64,000 nucleotides of DNA from a bacterium (GCA_030432695.1 JAUILN010000011.1:152950-216949), one strand, 5' to 3'; counted from the stretch's first letter, positions 49,613 to 59,270 are shown. Program-made: numbers and translations. Notes: generated by a model not told the origin, from the letters alone.

Positions 49613-52480
49613 ATGAAGAGGGATCGAAGCTCGTGGAGACACCTGTCGATGCTGGTGTGGCTCTGCACAGGTGCCGCGTCCGCACAGTCCGCAGCGCCGA
49701 GATCGGCCGAGGAGATCCTCGCCGACACGGATCTGGTCGTCGCTGGAACGGTGCAGGAGGCACACGCGGAGTGGCTCGACCGGTCGGTCGGCTCGATCGC
49801 GACGGTCTACTCGCTGAAGCTGCAACACACGGTGTTCGACCACCGCGCCCTCGTTGCGGGACTGCGCGACGCCGACGGGCTGCGGCTGCGTTTCGCCGGA
49901 GGAGAGATCGGCGACCAGGGCTTCCGGATCGCCGGAGTACCCGCGATGACCGTCGGTGAAACGGTGGTGCTATTCGTATCGGCACGCGATCTGGGATCGG
50001 CCTGCCCGCTTGCGGGAGGGGCCGCGGGATTGTTCCGGGTCTCTTCGACGAACACCGTATGCGACGCCGCGGGAAGCCCGGTCACGCGGCGCTACCTCTC
50101 CACGGAAGAGGACCGGCCGGGTGGTTTCACGTGCGCAGACTTTCTCCAGGAAGTGGCACGGGCCCGCCCCCTCGTGAATGCGCTCCAGTCGCCGCGGGGC
50201 GGATCGACGCGACAGAGTGACTGCGGAGTTCCGATCTGCCAGCCGATCCGCGTCGCTCCGGAGGACCGTCGTGACCCGCCGCATCCTTCCGGAGCCATTC
50301 CCGCACCTATCACGGGAGGAACCCGCCGAGCAGCGGCCTCGGGTGGCGGCGGCTGCCAGAACCCCAACGGCGTGCGCCCACTGTTCGGGTACTCGTTGAC
50401 GATCCCCGACCTCTACAGCGCGCCCTCACCGTGGAGAGCCGCAGTTCGCCGCGGCATCGGTCGCTGGCGCACGTATGCGTCGGGCGTGTTCTTCGACTAC
50501 GTCGGCACCCACAACACCTACGGGTTCTTCAATGGCTTCAACGATTTCGCGTTCGCCGACGACGCGGGAATGCAGACCGCCTACGGGATCACGTTCGGCT
50601 CCTACATCACCTACACCGCGCTGCGGACCGTCCGGCAGAACCACCAGTGGAACATCGTCGAGGCCGACATCCTGGCCCGCTTCGACGCCGGCTGGACCAC
50701 CGATCCACAGCAGGCCCACCTCGGACGGGCCTACCTTCTCGAAGGCATCTTCGCACGGGAACTCGGCTACGCGGTCGGCATGGATCGGCAGGGGAACTGC
50801 GCCCCCAACTCGAACTGCAACTCGGTGATGAACAACGGACCCGGCCCGATCGACCTGCTGTCGGCCCTGGTCGCGGCCCCCTACCGGGTCGACATCGAGA
50901 AGCTGCTGGCGCCGGACATGTACCCGTTGAATTCCACGAACATCACCGACTTCGGGATCCATCTGTTCCGGACCGTCGGCGGACCGACCGGCATTCCGGG
51001 AGGTGTCCGCGCCGCCTGGGCCTCCCACCCGGCTTCGGTGACACGCGGCAACTCGTTCGCACTGCAGGGATTCTCCGCCGAACACCTGATCGGTGTCGGT
51101 AGTGCTCCGACCGTGGAATTCCGACTGACCCCGGCTCGCGGGAGTCTCGCCGGAGCCATCGTCTGCAACCGCGTCCAACTGCCGTTCCTGAGCAACTCCT
51201 CGATCGTCACCAATGCGTCGGTGACGGTCCCCGGACACACCCCTCCCGGGAGCTACCACCTCGCCGCGGTTGTGGTGTCGCCAGACGGCAATGCGCACAA
51301 CGATGTGTCCTGGTCGGGCAGCCCCCTGCGCGTGGACCTGCCCCTGCACACCCTCCGGGTCGATGCAGCTCCGGCACCTACCCGTACGATCGTGACCTTC
51401 TCGGTCAACGGTGGCCCCCACCAGGACCATTGGACTCCGGTCGCGCAGAATCACCCCGAAGGAACGGGACTCGATCTCTGGGCCATCCCGCTGGCGAACC
51501 GTCGACCGTTCGACCGGTGGATCGTCGACGGAGTGCCGCAGACACCGGGCAACGTCCATACCCGCGTGACGATGAACGCCGCGCACACCCTGGTCGCCCA
51601 GTATGGCGCGCCCTTCCTCTACGGTTCCTACCGCGCCTACGGGACCGGCTGCGGTGGATCTACGACCTGCGCGAGCCTCAATGGATCCGCGCCGAGCCTG
51701 GCAGGTCTCACCGTGCCGACGAGACGGCGTTTCGCCCTGCAACTGGCCGGTCTCCCGCCGACGGTCGTGACGAGTGCCGAACTCCGGATACGGGCGAACC
51801 GTTCGCTATCGATTCCGATCGAGATCCAGGCACAGGACCCCGCCACCGGCGGGCCATCCGGAGTCACGCTCGCCTCCACGACCCTGCAGGCCAGCACACA
51901 ATCAGTCTGGCAACGCGCCACCTTCGCCAATCCCGTGACGCTCCCGGCCGGCGACTACTTCCTGCTGCTGGAGTCCCCCGGGCCCGAACTCGAGCTGCCG
52001 GTCGCCGCCAGCGGCAATCTCGGCAACCACCACGTGGAGATCGCACCGGGCAACTGGGTCGGCCCGTTCGCCCTGGAGTGGGCCTGGCGAATTCTGTGTC
52101 CCGGCGCCGGCCCGACACTGACGAACGTCGGTACGCCGGAGATCGGACGCCCTGTCACCATCCGCCTCGATCAGGCGCCGCCCGCGCACCAGGCATTCCT
52201 AATGACCGGGTTCTCGAACACATCCTGGGGCCCCCGCCCCCTGCCGTTCTCACTCGATCCATTGGGGGCGCCCGGCTGTTCCGTGCTCGCCAGCTGTGAA
52301 GTGGTCGACTCGGTGACCACCAGCAGCATCGGGACCGCTTCGGTCACGCTACGGATTCCGGGCTCGCTGCAGTTCTACGGAGCCCGCTTCTACAACCAGT
52401 GGGCAGTCCTCGATCCGAGCGCAAATCCGCTCGGCCTGCGTTTGAGCAATGCGGGCAGCGGTTTCGTCGGCCATCCCTGA
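49613..52480 (+). CDS. secreted degenerate matrixin-like protein with recurrent C-terminal module
   Basis: A 955-residue exported protein (signal LSMLVWLCTGAASAQSA). An N-terminal 180-residue domain is followed by a region resembling a matrixin fold (WRAAVRRGIGRWRTYASGVF, then FDYVG), where the zinc helix reads RELGYAVGMDR (382-392) in place of HExxHxxGxxH: the Glu and Gly remain but all three His are lost. NSVMNNG stands where the Met-turn would be. Ig-like and beta-sandwich domains follow (LRITPA-like FRLTPARGSLAGA; LQASTQSVWQRATFANPV). The last 120 residues are the shared module (LGAPGCSVLASCEV ... RIPGSLQFYGARFYNQWAVL). If it is a pseudo-protease it may bind proteins without cutting. It starts divergently from the gene at 47892-49388. 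Confidence 0.7.
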   Translation: MKRDRSSWRHLSMLVWLCTGAASAQSAAPRSAEEILADTDLVVAGTVQEAHAEWLDRSVGSIATVYSLKLQHTVFDHRALVAGLRDADGLRLRFAGGEIGDQGFRIAGVPAMTVGETVVLFVSARDLGSACPLAGGAAGLFRVSSTNTVCDAAGSPVTRRYLSTEEDRPGGFTCADFLQEVARARPLVNALQSPRGGSTRQSDCGVPICQPIRVAPEDRRDPPHPSGAIPAPITGGTRRAAASGGGGCQNPNGVRPLFGYSLTIPDLYSAPSPWRAAVRRGIGRWRTYASGVFFDYVGTHNTYGFFNGFNDFAFADDAGMQTAYGITFGSYITYTALRTVRQNHQWNIVEADILARFDAGWTTDPQQAHLGRAYLLEGIFARELGYAVGMDRQGNCAPNSNCNSVMNNGPGPIDLLSALVAAPYRVDIEKLLAPDMYPLNSTNITDFGIHLFRTVGGPTGIPGGVRAAWASHPASVTRGNSFALQGFSAEHLIGVGSAPTVEFRLTPARGSLAGAIVCNRVQLPFLSNSSIVTNASVTVPGHTPPGSYHLAAVVVSPDGNAHNDVSWSGSPLRVDLPLHTLRVDAAPAPTRTIVTFSVNGGPHQDHWTPVAQNHPEGTGLDLWAIPLANRRPFDRWIVDGVPQTPGNVHTRVTMNAAHTLVAQYGAPFLYGSYRAYGTGCGGSTTCASLNGSAPSLAGLTVPTRRRFALQLAGLPPTVVTSAELRIRANRSLSIPIEIQAQDPATGGPSGVTLASTTLQASTQSVWQRATFANPVTLPAGDYFLLLESPGPELELPVAASGNLGNHHVEIAPGNWVGPFALEWAWRILCPGAGPTLTNVGTPEIGRPVTIRLDQAPPAHQAFLMTGFSNTSWGPRPLPFSLDPLGAPGCSVLASCEVVDSVTTSSIGTASVTLRIPGSLQFYGARFYNQWAVLDPSANPLGLRLSNAGSGFVGHP

Positions 52481-52597
52481 CCGACATCCAACGGATTCCT
52501 CGATCTCCGGGTGTCACGCATTCCGCGCGGCGGCACCCCATAGAACGACCGCGCGACCCAGGACGTCCCTGTGGACCGCGCGAGACGGTAGATCGAG

Positions 52598-53818
52598 ATG
52601 ACCATCAACAAGCCATCCATGGGGCGCCTGTCGGGCGCCGTTCTCGCGTTCGCTCTCACCGCGCTCGCCCCGCCGACGAACCTCGCTGCGCAGAGCGACC
52701 AGCACGACTTCTCGCAGGATCAGGTCGTGGCCGGCGGCCTCAGCGACGTGGACAAGCGGCGCCTCCTCGACCTCGACTGGTCGGCGGCACGCTTCGATGT
52801 CCCGACTCAGGCCCCGGTGGAAGTGATCGCCAGGACCAGGTTCGGGTTCGAGAACGTGATCCTCCGCATCCCGGCCGGAACCGTTGTCTTCCATCCCGAC
52901 CCGCTGGACGGGCCCGCAGTCGTCGCACAGTGCGGCAACACGACCTGCTGGCGGTGGCTCGTCGACGCGCCGCACGTCGACATCACTGCCAGCGAGATGG
53001 CTCGACTGGCCCACCTTCCACCGCCCGGCCCGCCGACCGACCCGGTCGTGCAGTTCGTGTCGATCGACTATCCCGCGCGCTCGGGGCAACTCGGCTACGT
53101 CTATCCCCAGTCGGTGATTCGCGACCTCGCGAACCTCACGGGCTACACCGGAAGACCGCGCATGACGATCGACCTCGGCCCCTCGACTCCTGCCAGCATG
53201 CCGATCTCGCTCGGCATCCAGGGGGTCGTCGGAGACCTGGTCTACTACTTCGTCGGCCTCGACGCAGCACCGACGCCGACTCCGCTCGGACTGCTGATGC
53301 TCGATCTGAATAACCACGTGTTCCTCGGCCCGGGCACGATCGATCCCGAGGGATACAGCCAGCTGTCCGTGGTCGCCCCCACCGCGGTGCTGGCGAGCCC
53401 GCAGGACCTCGGCTTCCAGGCGGTGCTCGTCGACCCGCTGTACGCCCGTCCGGCGCTCAGTGAACCGGCCTACATCAGTATCTCGAACGGCAGCAGCGAC
53501 ACGGCGATCGCCGCCTACGGCACCGAGTCGAACGACACTCCCTGGGGACCGGGATCGGCCGTCAACTTCGACGGGATCGTGGTGCTCCCGAACGTCGCCG
53601 CCGGGAAGATCATCCAGCTCATCCTCAACGTGCACGACCAACTCGGCAACAGGAGCGAGAGGGTCGCCGGACAGACGACCTCGACCGGCGGCGAGATCCG
53701 GATCCGACTGCGCGGCCGACTGGTCTATCCCGACTACGTGACCGTGAAGATCATCTGCCCGGACGGGAGCTTCGAAGTGATCCGCCTGCGGATCCCGGCC
53801 TCGAGCGGACCGAACTGA
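52598..53818 (+). CDS. secreted protein of unknown function
   Basis: A 406-residue exported protein (signal RLSGAVLAFALTALAPPTN, cut near LAAQ/S). The mature part is beta-rich without a recognised domain: VEVIARTRFGFENVILRIPA near residues 75-95, a two-Cys loop (CGNTTC), VSIDYPARSGQLGYVYP, and a C-terminal sandwich (GIVVLPNVAAGKIIQLILNV; IRIRLRGRLVYPDYVTVKII). It is in tandem behind the degenerate matrixin gene with a gap of 117 bases and may be co-expressed with it. No catalytic motif seen. Confidence 0.6.
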   Translation: MTINKPSMGRLSGAVLAFALTALAPPTNLAAQSDQHDFSQDQVVAGGLSDVDKRRLLDLDWSAARFDVPTQAPVEVIARTRFGFENVILRIPAGTVVFHPDPLDGPAVVAQCGNTTCWRWLVDAPHVDITASEMARLAHLPPPGPPTDPVVQFVSIDYPARSGQLGYVYPQSVIRDLANLTGYTGRPRMTIDLGPSTPASMPISLGIQGVVGDLVYYFVGLDAAPTPTPLGLLMLDLNNHVFLGPGTIDPEGYSQLSVVAPTAVLASPQDLGFQAVLVDPLYARPALSEPAYISISNGSSDTAIAAYGTESNDTPWGPGSAVNFDGIVVLPNVAAGKIIQLILNVHDQLGNRSERVAGQTTSTGGEIRIRLRGRLVYPDYVTVKIICPDGSFEVIRLRIPASSGPN

Positions 53819-54077
53819 CGCAGGTCGCCTACCGGCCAGCGGTCCCTTGCAAGGCCGGGAATCGCCGAGCGAGGGATTCGCGAGACAAGTGCGCGGCCTT
53901 CGCGAGCACTGGCCCGCAGAGACTGCTAATCTGGCGAGCCTTGCCTCGGGGACGACCGCGCAGTGCGAGACTCCGAATGTTCGCTCCGCGGACCCTCTGG
54001 AACCTCCTACCCGACCCTGACCGCCAACCACTCGTCTAACCCGTGGCGATCTCGCGGGGCTGTAGAGGCCTCGGTTC

Positions 54078-54600
54078 CCCCGCCAACGTCTCGTGCCAGG
54101 AGATCGTGTTCCAGCACGGCTCAAGGACGCTGCTGCTCGCGACGCTCGGTCGCGGGCTATGGACCGCAGACGTGCAGCGACCCGGCGCCCGGAGCTACGG
54201 CTCCGCGTGCGCCAACGACTCGACGCCGCCGCGCCTCGCCACCGACCCACGCCGCCCGGCGCGGATCGGCTTCGAACTCGGCCTCGAGGCCAACTCCTTC
54301 CCGCCCGCCTCGCCGGCCTTCCTGATGCTCGGCGTCTCCGACACGGTCTGGTCGGGCGGCGGTCTCCCACAGCCACTCGACGGCGTCGGCATGCCCGGCT
54401 GCGCCCTGCTGCAGAGCAACGACGTGGCGTTCGGTGTAACGGTCGACGCCGGCGGCGTGGCGAGCTGGTCGATCCCGCTCCCCGCCGATCCGCACCTGCT
54501 CGGCCTGCGCCTGTTCACCCAGGCGATCGGCAGCGAGCCGGGGCTGAACGCGCGTGACCTGGCGACCACGTCCGGACTGGCGCTGACGATCGGGCGATGA
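54078..54600 (+). pseudogene. truncated copy of BNR lipoprotein C-terminus (promiscuous module fragment)
   Basis: This frame is open from 54043 and encodes SPANVSCQEIVFQHGSRTLL and so on, nearly identical to the last 175 residues of the lipoprotein at 41475-44207, including PLPADPHLLGLRLFTQ. It has no signal peptide and lacks all but the last propeller blade, so it is a 3' fragment rather than a complete gene. The frame is undamaged over its length, which points to a recent duplication or to gene conversion with the intact copy. Confidence 0.85.
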
Positions 54601-54607
54601 CGATCGG
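54078..54607 (+). repeat. 530-bp direct repeat, copy 2
   Basis: Second copy of the repeat at 43685-44214. Ends coincide at the shared tgacgatcgg after the stop codon; left border is in a run of C residues before gccaacgtctcg. Confidence 0.92.
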
Positions 54608-55229
54608 ACGACTTCCTTCCGACCTGGTGGCAGGCACCGCATCGCCCCGCAGCTCGACCGACGCCCAGGGGATCCGCCTCGGCCGCGGGATCGACTTCGC
54701 GAGGACCGCGGAACCCGAAGCGGGCCGAGAAGGCCCCAGCCTGCGCGGCCGCTTCGGAGTCGGCGGCCCGCTCGCCAAGCACGTGCGGTGGAAATCGGTT
54801 GAGGCACGATGATCTCAGGTCGAGCAGTTGGTCCGTCCGGATCGCCCATGCCCTCCGCAGCCTCACCTCGAACCGCGCACGTCCCGACAACGGAAGTCGT
54901 GAACCCCTACCCGTGGGTCCTCGACAGCCTCCCCGTCGTCGCCTCGGTCGCCTTCGCCACCGTCGTGTCGCTCCGGCACGACGGCCGCCCCACAGGGATC
55001 GCGATGCTGCTCGGCCCCTGGGCAGGGCTGCCACTCGGTCACTCGGACTGAACCATGGCCACCTAGAGGCCGGGTCACGGGACACGTTCCGATCCAGTGC
55101 GTGAACCCGTGCCTGGGACGAAGCCGCGAGACGTAGCCGAATCGGTGGATTCGGCGAGGCTTCGCGGCGATGTCCTGGGTGCGAGGGCGCGTGCTGGGCG
55201 GAATGGTCTCCCGTGACCCTGACTCCTAG
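54608..55229. other. gene-poor stretch
   Basis: No confident gene. A frame at 54849-55051 encodes a Ser/Pro-rich start then VLDSLPVVASVAFATVVSLR, which could be one membrane helix, but evidence is thin. The right part holds copy B of the dispersed hairpin repeat. The region looks like decayed or rearranged DNA next to the duplicated module. Confidence 0.4.
55099..55217 (+). repeat. dispersed hairpin-containing repeat, copy B
   Basis: Matches 35378-35497. Inverted arms are ccgcgagacgtagccgaatc (55124-55143) and gattcggcgaggcttcgcgg (55148-55167), pairing at 16 of 20 positions with a 4-base loop. Confidence 0.65.
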
Positions 55230-55397
55230 ATGCCGGCGACCACGCTCGGGATCGTGGTGGCCGCGCCAATCGTGCTCGGGACCATCATCGCGCTGCCCGG
55301 ACGAGCCCGCCGCGTGCTCGGCGCCCTGCTGCTCGGCACGTGGTTGCTGGTCTGGACGCTGCTGGGCGCGATGTCGCTGATCAATGCGTCGATGTGA
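55230..55397 (+). CDS. small two-helix membrane protein
   Basis: A 55-residue frame (ATG 55230, TGA 55395-55397) with two hydrophobic helices, TTLGIVVAAPIVLGTIIALP and VLGALLLGTWLLVWTLLGAM, joined by a basic turn (GRARR). Composition and topology are those of a genuine micro-membrane protein. It lies alone in a gene-poor stretch directly after the hairpin repeat. No family recognised. Confidence 0.4.
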   Translation: MPATTLGIVVAAPIVLGTIIALPGRARRVLGALLLGTWLLVWTLLGAMSLINASM

Positions 55398-55703
55398 CCA
55401 CGCTGCGAAGAACAGCGGGAGGAGTCTCAGGGCTAGGGCTTGAAGCAGCGCCTGTGGCCCCCTCGCCTTCACAGGCCGCCTGGGCCGGGCGGCCGTCCCA
55501 ACATCCTTCGAATGCCGGAAGCACTCTCGCGCTGAGCGCGGGGTCACCCAGAACGATCCTCCGCCGAACCTGCGAGGACCGGATGGATCCGAGCACGGGA
55601 ATCCGCCAGGAGGAGCCGAAACCACGCTCGGCCGGTGGGCACGTCCGCGGCAGCTGTGCAATTCCGAAACCGTGGCCGGGCCGCGTGACGTCTCCGGGTC
55701 GCC
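55398..55703. other. intergenic stretch, nothing recognised
   Basis: No gene, clear hairpin or promoter-like element was recognised. Minus-strand frames here are Arg/Gly/Pro-rich and look like by-products of high G+C. Confidence 0.4.
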
Positions 55704-56114
55704 ATGAGCCAAACCCTACGCTGTCTCGCCCTTGTCCTGTTCGCCCTGGCCGCTCCTGCCGCAGCCCAGATCCCGCCGCTCCACTCTCCTCCGGCGAACG
55801 GGATGGTCGGTGAGTCCTGGGACCTGTTGACCCTCGACGGCGCGCCCGTGGCACCGCCGGCCGAGTACTACATGGAGGTCACCGAGGACGACAACGGGGT
55901 GGTCAAGGGGCAGTTCTGGAAGAAGTCCGGCGGCACCCCGCCGGTGAAGTACGAGGGAGCCATCGTGCTGCACGGCGGTCCATTGCGCTACACCTGGGAG
56001 CTCGGCGAGCTCAGCGGCTGGATGCAGTGGAATCCGTTCTCGAACAGCTACGTCTACTACACCTCCGCGCGCGGCGGGCTGACGCGGCAGCTTCGCCAGC
56101 GTGACGAGGACTGA
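55704..56114 (+). CDS. small secreted protein of unknown function
   Basis: A 136-residue exported protein (signal RCLALVLFALAAPAAAQ). The mature part is one compact beta domain: YYMEVTEDDNGVVKGQFWKK, KYEGAIVLHGGPLRYTWELG, SGWMQWNPFSNSYVYYTS. The G-x-F-W / Y-x-G-x-I pattern recalls lipocalin-like barrels, but that is only an impression. It stands alone between two gene-poor stretches on the plus strand. Confidence 0.6.
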   Translation: MSQTLRCLALVLFALAAPAAAQIPPLHSPPANGMVGESWDLLTLDGAPVAPPAEYYMEVTEDDNGVVKGQFWKKSGGTPPVKYEGAIVLHGGPLRYTWELGELSGWMQWNPFSNSYVYYTSARGGLTRQLRQRDED

Positions 56115-56636
56115 CTCAGCTCCGGTGCTGCAAACGCTGCCGGCCGCAACCTATTCCGCTCCGTCTGCCGCGAGAGGGCATCCGACTCGACCTCGTCGTG
56201 CAACACAGGGGGCGAGGCGAGACCGATCGGGTCTCCGTGTTCCACGGCGGTCGGGTTCTGCGAGTCCCACGTGCCGACAGAACCTGCTCGAGAACCGCAA
56301 CCTCAGCGGCATCACCGCGGTGGTCGAACGAACCACCACCGCCGCGCAGACCTGGGCCTGCGTGCGAAAGCACGGCGCCCCCGAAGGCGACGCTTCCGCC
56401 GACGTCGGGTTCGAGTTCGTCCGCGCTGCTGTTGGCCAGGGTCAAGGACGAGCCAACCGAACCGGAGACCGAGTCGACGGACCGCGCGAAGATGTCCCGG
56501 GCAGAGCTGCGATTGGCGGAACGGCTCGACGCCGACTGATCGCCGCACCGATACGGCCCACCTTCCGTGTGATCACGAAAGGTGCGCGCCGCCACCCGAC
56601 CCGAACCGGAAGGAAGACAGATGGCGGGCGCCGCCC
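56115..56636. other. intergenic stretch without recognised gene
   Basis: All six frames carry open stretches because of high G+C. One plus-strand frame ends with LLLARVKDEPTEPETESTDR and AKMSRAELRLAERLDAD before a stop at 56539, which looks more protein-like than its surroundings, but it has no plausible start or N-terminal part. It may be the tail of a decayed gene. Confidence 0.35.
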
Positions 56637-59027
56637 TCAGTCCTGCGTGTCGCCGGTCGACGCCGGTGCCAGGTTGGCGAAGTGCAGGCGCTTCAGGGTG
56701 CCCTCGAAGGCGAAGGGGGCACGTTGGTAGTAGTCGTCGGCGACCGGCGAGTTGGTGTCGACGCCGACGTCGAAGGTCTCCGAGGCGGTGAACACGCTGG
56801 GAACGGTGCGACGCACCGTGCCGCCGGCCGCCTCCTCGCCGTTGATCCAGAAGCGCAGTTCGGCGGGCGCGGCGCGCTGCAGCGGGGTCCGCATCTCGAG
56901 CACGATCTCCACATCGCCGGCCGGCAGGCTGCCGACGTGGATCTTGTCGCGCCTGAGCAGCAGCGCGCTGTACTCGTAGTAGAGCTCGCCGTCCAAGGCG
57001 TAGAGGCTCACTCCACCCCCGTAACCCCCCATCGCGAACAGGACTCCGTCGACCCCTTCCGGGACCTCGGCGGAGATCTCCGCCCGGACGTTGCCGCTGC
57101 GGACGTTCGGCGCCTGGCTCTCGGGGATCCGGGTCATACCCGGGAACAGGTTCCACTCGGTGTTGCTGCTGCGCTTCATCTCCTGCGGATTCAGCCCGGT
57201 GTAGAGCGCACCACCGATCGGCAGCACCTTGTTGGCCCGCGCCTCACGCAGGAACAGCTCCCGGAGTTCGGCCAGCCTCTCCGGCTTCACCGCGGCCAGG
57301 TCGTTCATCAGGGTGTAGTCGTTCCGCGTGTCGAACAGCTGCCAGGCGTCGTTCGCCGGGTCCCAGCCCACCAGTCCCGACATGTCCGCCACCCAGGGGG
57401 TGCGCGGCCCGAAGGTGCTGGCCATCCAGCCGTCGTGGTAGACGCCACGGCTGCCCATGATCTCGAAGTACTGGGTCTTCTTGCGCTCGGGAGCGTCCGG
57501 GTCGTCGAAGGTGTAGGCGAAGCTGACGCCGTCGAGCGGGTCCTGCACGTGCCCGTCCACGACATCCGGCGGCACGATGCCGAGGATCTCGTAGAGGGTC
57601 GGCACCACGTCGTTCACGTGGTGGAACTGGGAGCGCGGAGTGTCGTCGGGCTCGATGCGAGCCGGCCACGACACCACCATCGGCGTGCGGGTCCCGCCCC
57701 AGTCCGAGGCGATCAGCTTGGTGTAGCGGAACGGGCTGTCCCCGGCCCAGGCCCAGGCCGAGTGGTACATGTTGTCCATCTCCGGACCGCCGATCGCATC
57801 CAGGCCACCCAGCTCCTCGGCGATCGCGATGTGCTCTTCCACCGTCGTGGGGATCCCGTTCTGGGCGTTGAGCTCCGCGACGCTGCCGCCCATCCCCTCG
57901 GCCGACGCGCCGTTGTCCGAGAAGATGTAGACGATCATCGTGTTGTCGCGGATGCCGCGCGCTTCGAGTTCGTCCACCAGCCGTCCGACCTGGGTGTCGG
58001 TGTGCTCCAGGAAGCCTGCGTAGACCTCCATCAGGCGAGCCTGGAAGGCCTTCTCGTCGTCCGGGATGTCCTCCCAGGCCGGAATGCCGGCAGGGCGCGG
58101 CGCGAGCTGCGCATCCTCGGGGATCCAGCCCATCGCCTTCTGCCGCTCGAAGGTGCGCTGCTGGTAGACGTCCCAGCCGTCGTCGAACTTGCCCGCGTAC
58201 CTGTCGGCCCACTCCTTGGCCACGTGATGGGGACCGTGCACCGCGCCCGGCGTCCACCACATCAGGAAGGGTCGGTCCGGGTTCAGCGCCAGATGCCGCT
58301 GCATCCAGGTGATCGCCTTGTCGGCCATCGCCTCCGTGAGGTGGAAGTCCTCGTGGTTCTCGACCTCGGGCAGGGAGATCGGCGACGTGTTCTCCCAGAG
58401 CACCGGCTCCCACTGCGAGGTCTCGCCCGCGATGAAGCCGTAGAAGTAGTCGAAGCCGCGACCGGTCGGCGTGCGGTCGTACGGCCCGTTGGCGATCTGC
58501 TCGATGGGCGTGTTGTGGTCCTTGCCGAAGGCCGCGGTCGCGTAGCCGTAGTAACGCAGCACCTCGGCCACGGTCGCCGACGACTTCGGGATCACGCCGG
58601 TGTAGCCGTCCCAGTCATTGGCGAACTCGGCGATCTGACCGGCGCCCACCCGATGGTGGTTTCGCCCGGTCATCAGCGCTGCGCGGGTCGGTGAGCACAT
58701 CGCCGTGGTGTGGAACCGGTTGTAGGCGATGCCCTCCGCCGACAGCCGACTGAGCGTCGGGGTGTGGATCCCTCCGCCGAAGGCGCTCGGATTGCCGAAG
58801 CCCGCGTCGTCGAGCATGACGATCACGATGTTCGGCGCATCCTCGGGCAAGTGCCGCGGCGTCTCACGCCACTTGTGCACCGAGTCCTGCATGGTCATCC
58901 CGACCGAACCGCCCATGGGGGGATCGGGGAACGGCAGGCTGCTCTCGGTGCCCTGGCACCCCACCACCGACAACACCAGCAGCGTCGTAGCGCCGCCGAC
59001 TCGTCTCTTCGTGATCTCGAGATTCAT
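56637..59027 (-). CDS. lipoprotein arylsulfatase
   Basis: A 796-residue sulfatase from ATG 59027. Lipobox SVVGC (Cys24). The alkaline-phosphatase-superfamily fold is clear: NIVIVMLDDAGFGNPSAFGG (metal-binding Asp-Asp), the formylglycine signature CSPTRAALMTG with Cys111, GKDHNTPIEQ, and SDNGASAEG for the second metal site, with KLIASDWGGTRTPMVVSWPA near the active site. Cys111 is the residue that must be converted to formylglycine. The last 170 residues are an extra beta-sandwich (RAEISAEVPEGVDGVLFAMG and following). It hydrolyses sulfate esters on the outer or periplasmic face, and sulfated polysaccharides are typical planctomycete substrates. Divergent from the regulator at 59271. Confidence 0.92.
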   Translation of the reverse strand: MNLEITKRRVGGATTLLVLSVVGCQGTESSLPFPDPPMGGSVGMTMQDSVHKWRETPRHLPEDAPNIVIVMLDDAGFGNPSAFGGGIHTPTLSRLSAEGIAYNRFHTTAMCSPTRAALMTGRNHHRVGAGQIAEFANDWDGYTGVIPKSSATVAEVLRYYGYATAAFGKDHNTPIEQIANGPYDRTPTGRGFDYFYGFIAGETSQWEPVLWENTSPISLPEVENHEDFHLTEAMADKAITWMQRHLALNPDRPFLMWWTPGAVHGPHHVAKEWADRYAGKFDDGWDVYQQRTFERQKAMGWIPEDAQLAPRPAGIPAWEDIPDDEKAFQARLMEVYAGFLEHTDTQVGRLVDELEARGIRDNTMIVYIFSDNGASAEGMGGSVAELNAQNGIPTTVEEHIAIAEELGGLDAIGGPEMDNMYHSAWAWAGDSPFRYTKLIASDWGGTRTPMVVSWPARIEPDDTPRSQFHHVNDVVPTLYEILGIVPPDVVDGHVQDPLDGVSFAYTFDDPDAPERKKTQYFEIMGSRGVYHDGWMASTFGPRTPWVADMSGLVGWDPANDAWQLFDTRNDYTLMNDLAAVKPERLAELRELFLREARANKVLPIGGALYTGLNPQEMKRSSNTEWNLFPGMTRIPESQAPNVRSGNVRAEISAEVPEGVDGVLFAMGGYGGGVSLYALDGELYYEYSALLLRRDKIHVGSLPAGDVEIVLEMRTPLQRAAPAELRFWINGEEAAGGTVRRTVPSVFTASETFDVGVDTNSPVADDYYQRAPFAFEGTLKRLHFANLAPASTGDTQD

Positions 59028-59228
59028 GTACGTGCTCTCGCTCCGGTAGACGCAACGATCCTCACGGACGCCGTCTGTGCGCGGTCGCAAGGAGGACGCT
59101 CGATTCCCGAAGCCTGCCCCGATGAGAAGGCCACCCACTTCACCGCGGCAAGCCAGAGGATCGCCGAAACACCCACCACGGTGCGCCTCCCGATCAGGAA
59201 GGGAAGGACGCTCTCCCAGAGCAAACTG

Positions 59229-59234
59229 TAGGCT
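59229..59234 (+). promoter_or_regulatory. possible -10 element TAGGCT
   Basis: TAGGCT within GTAGGCTAC, 36 bases before ATG 59271. The same GTAGGCTAC-like core occurs before the kinase at 29206, also in a divergent region. Confidence 0.25.
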
Positions 59235-59270
59235 ACATCGCACTCCGGGACCTGCGCCCCCCTGCCGAGC

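Noticed and set aside
53863-53910. Short ttcgcgag direct repeats as a third copy of the dispersed hairpin element
   Set aside because: Only a few matching bases; the conserved stem and tail of copies A and B are missing.
54849-55051. Small frame with one possible membrane helix in the gene-poor stretch
   Set aside because: One helix, Ser/Pro-rich start, no ribosome site and no context; kept only as a note in the gap entry.
56101-56730. 209-residue plus-strand frame between the small secreted protein and the sulfatase
   Set aside because: It overlaps the sulfatase 3' end, is low in complexity and has no signal or motif; only a possible tail of a decayed gene.
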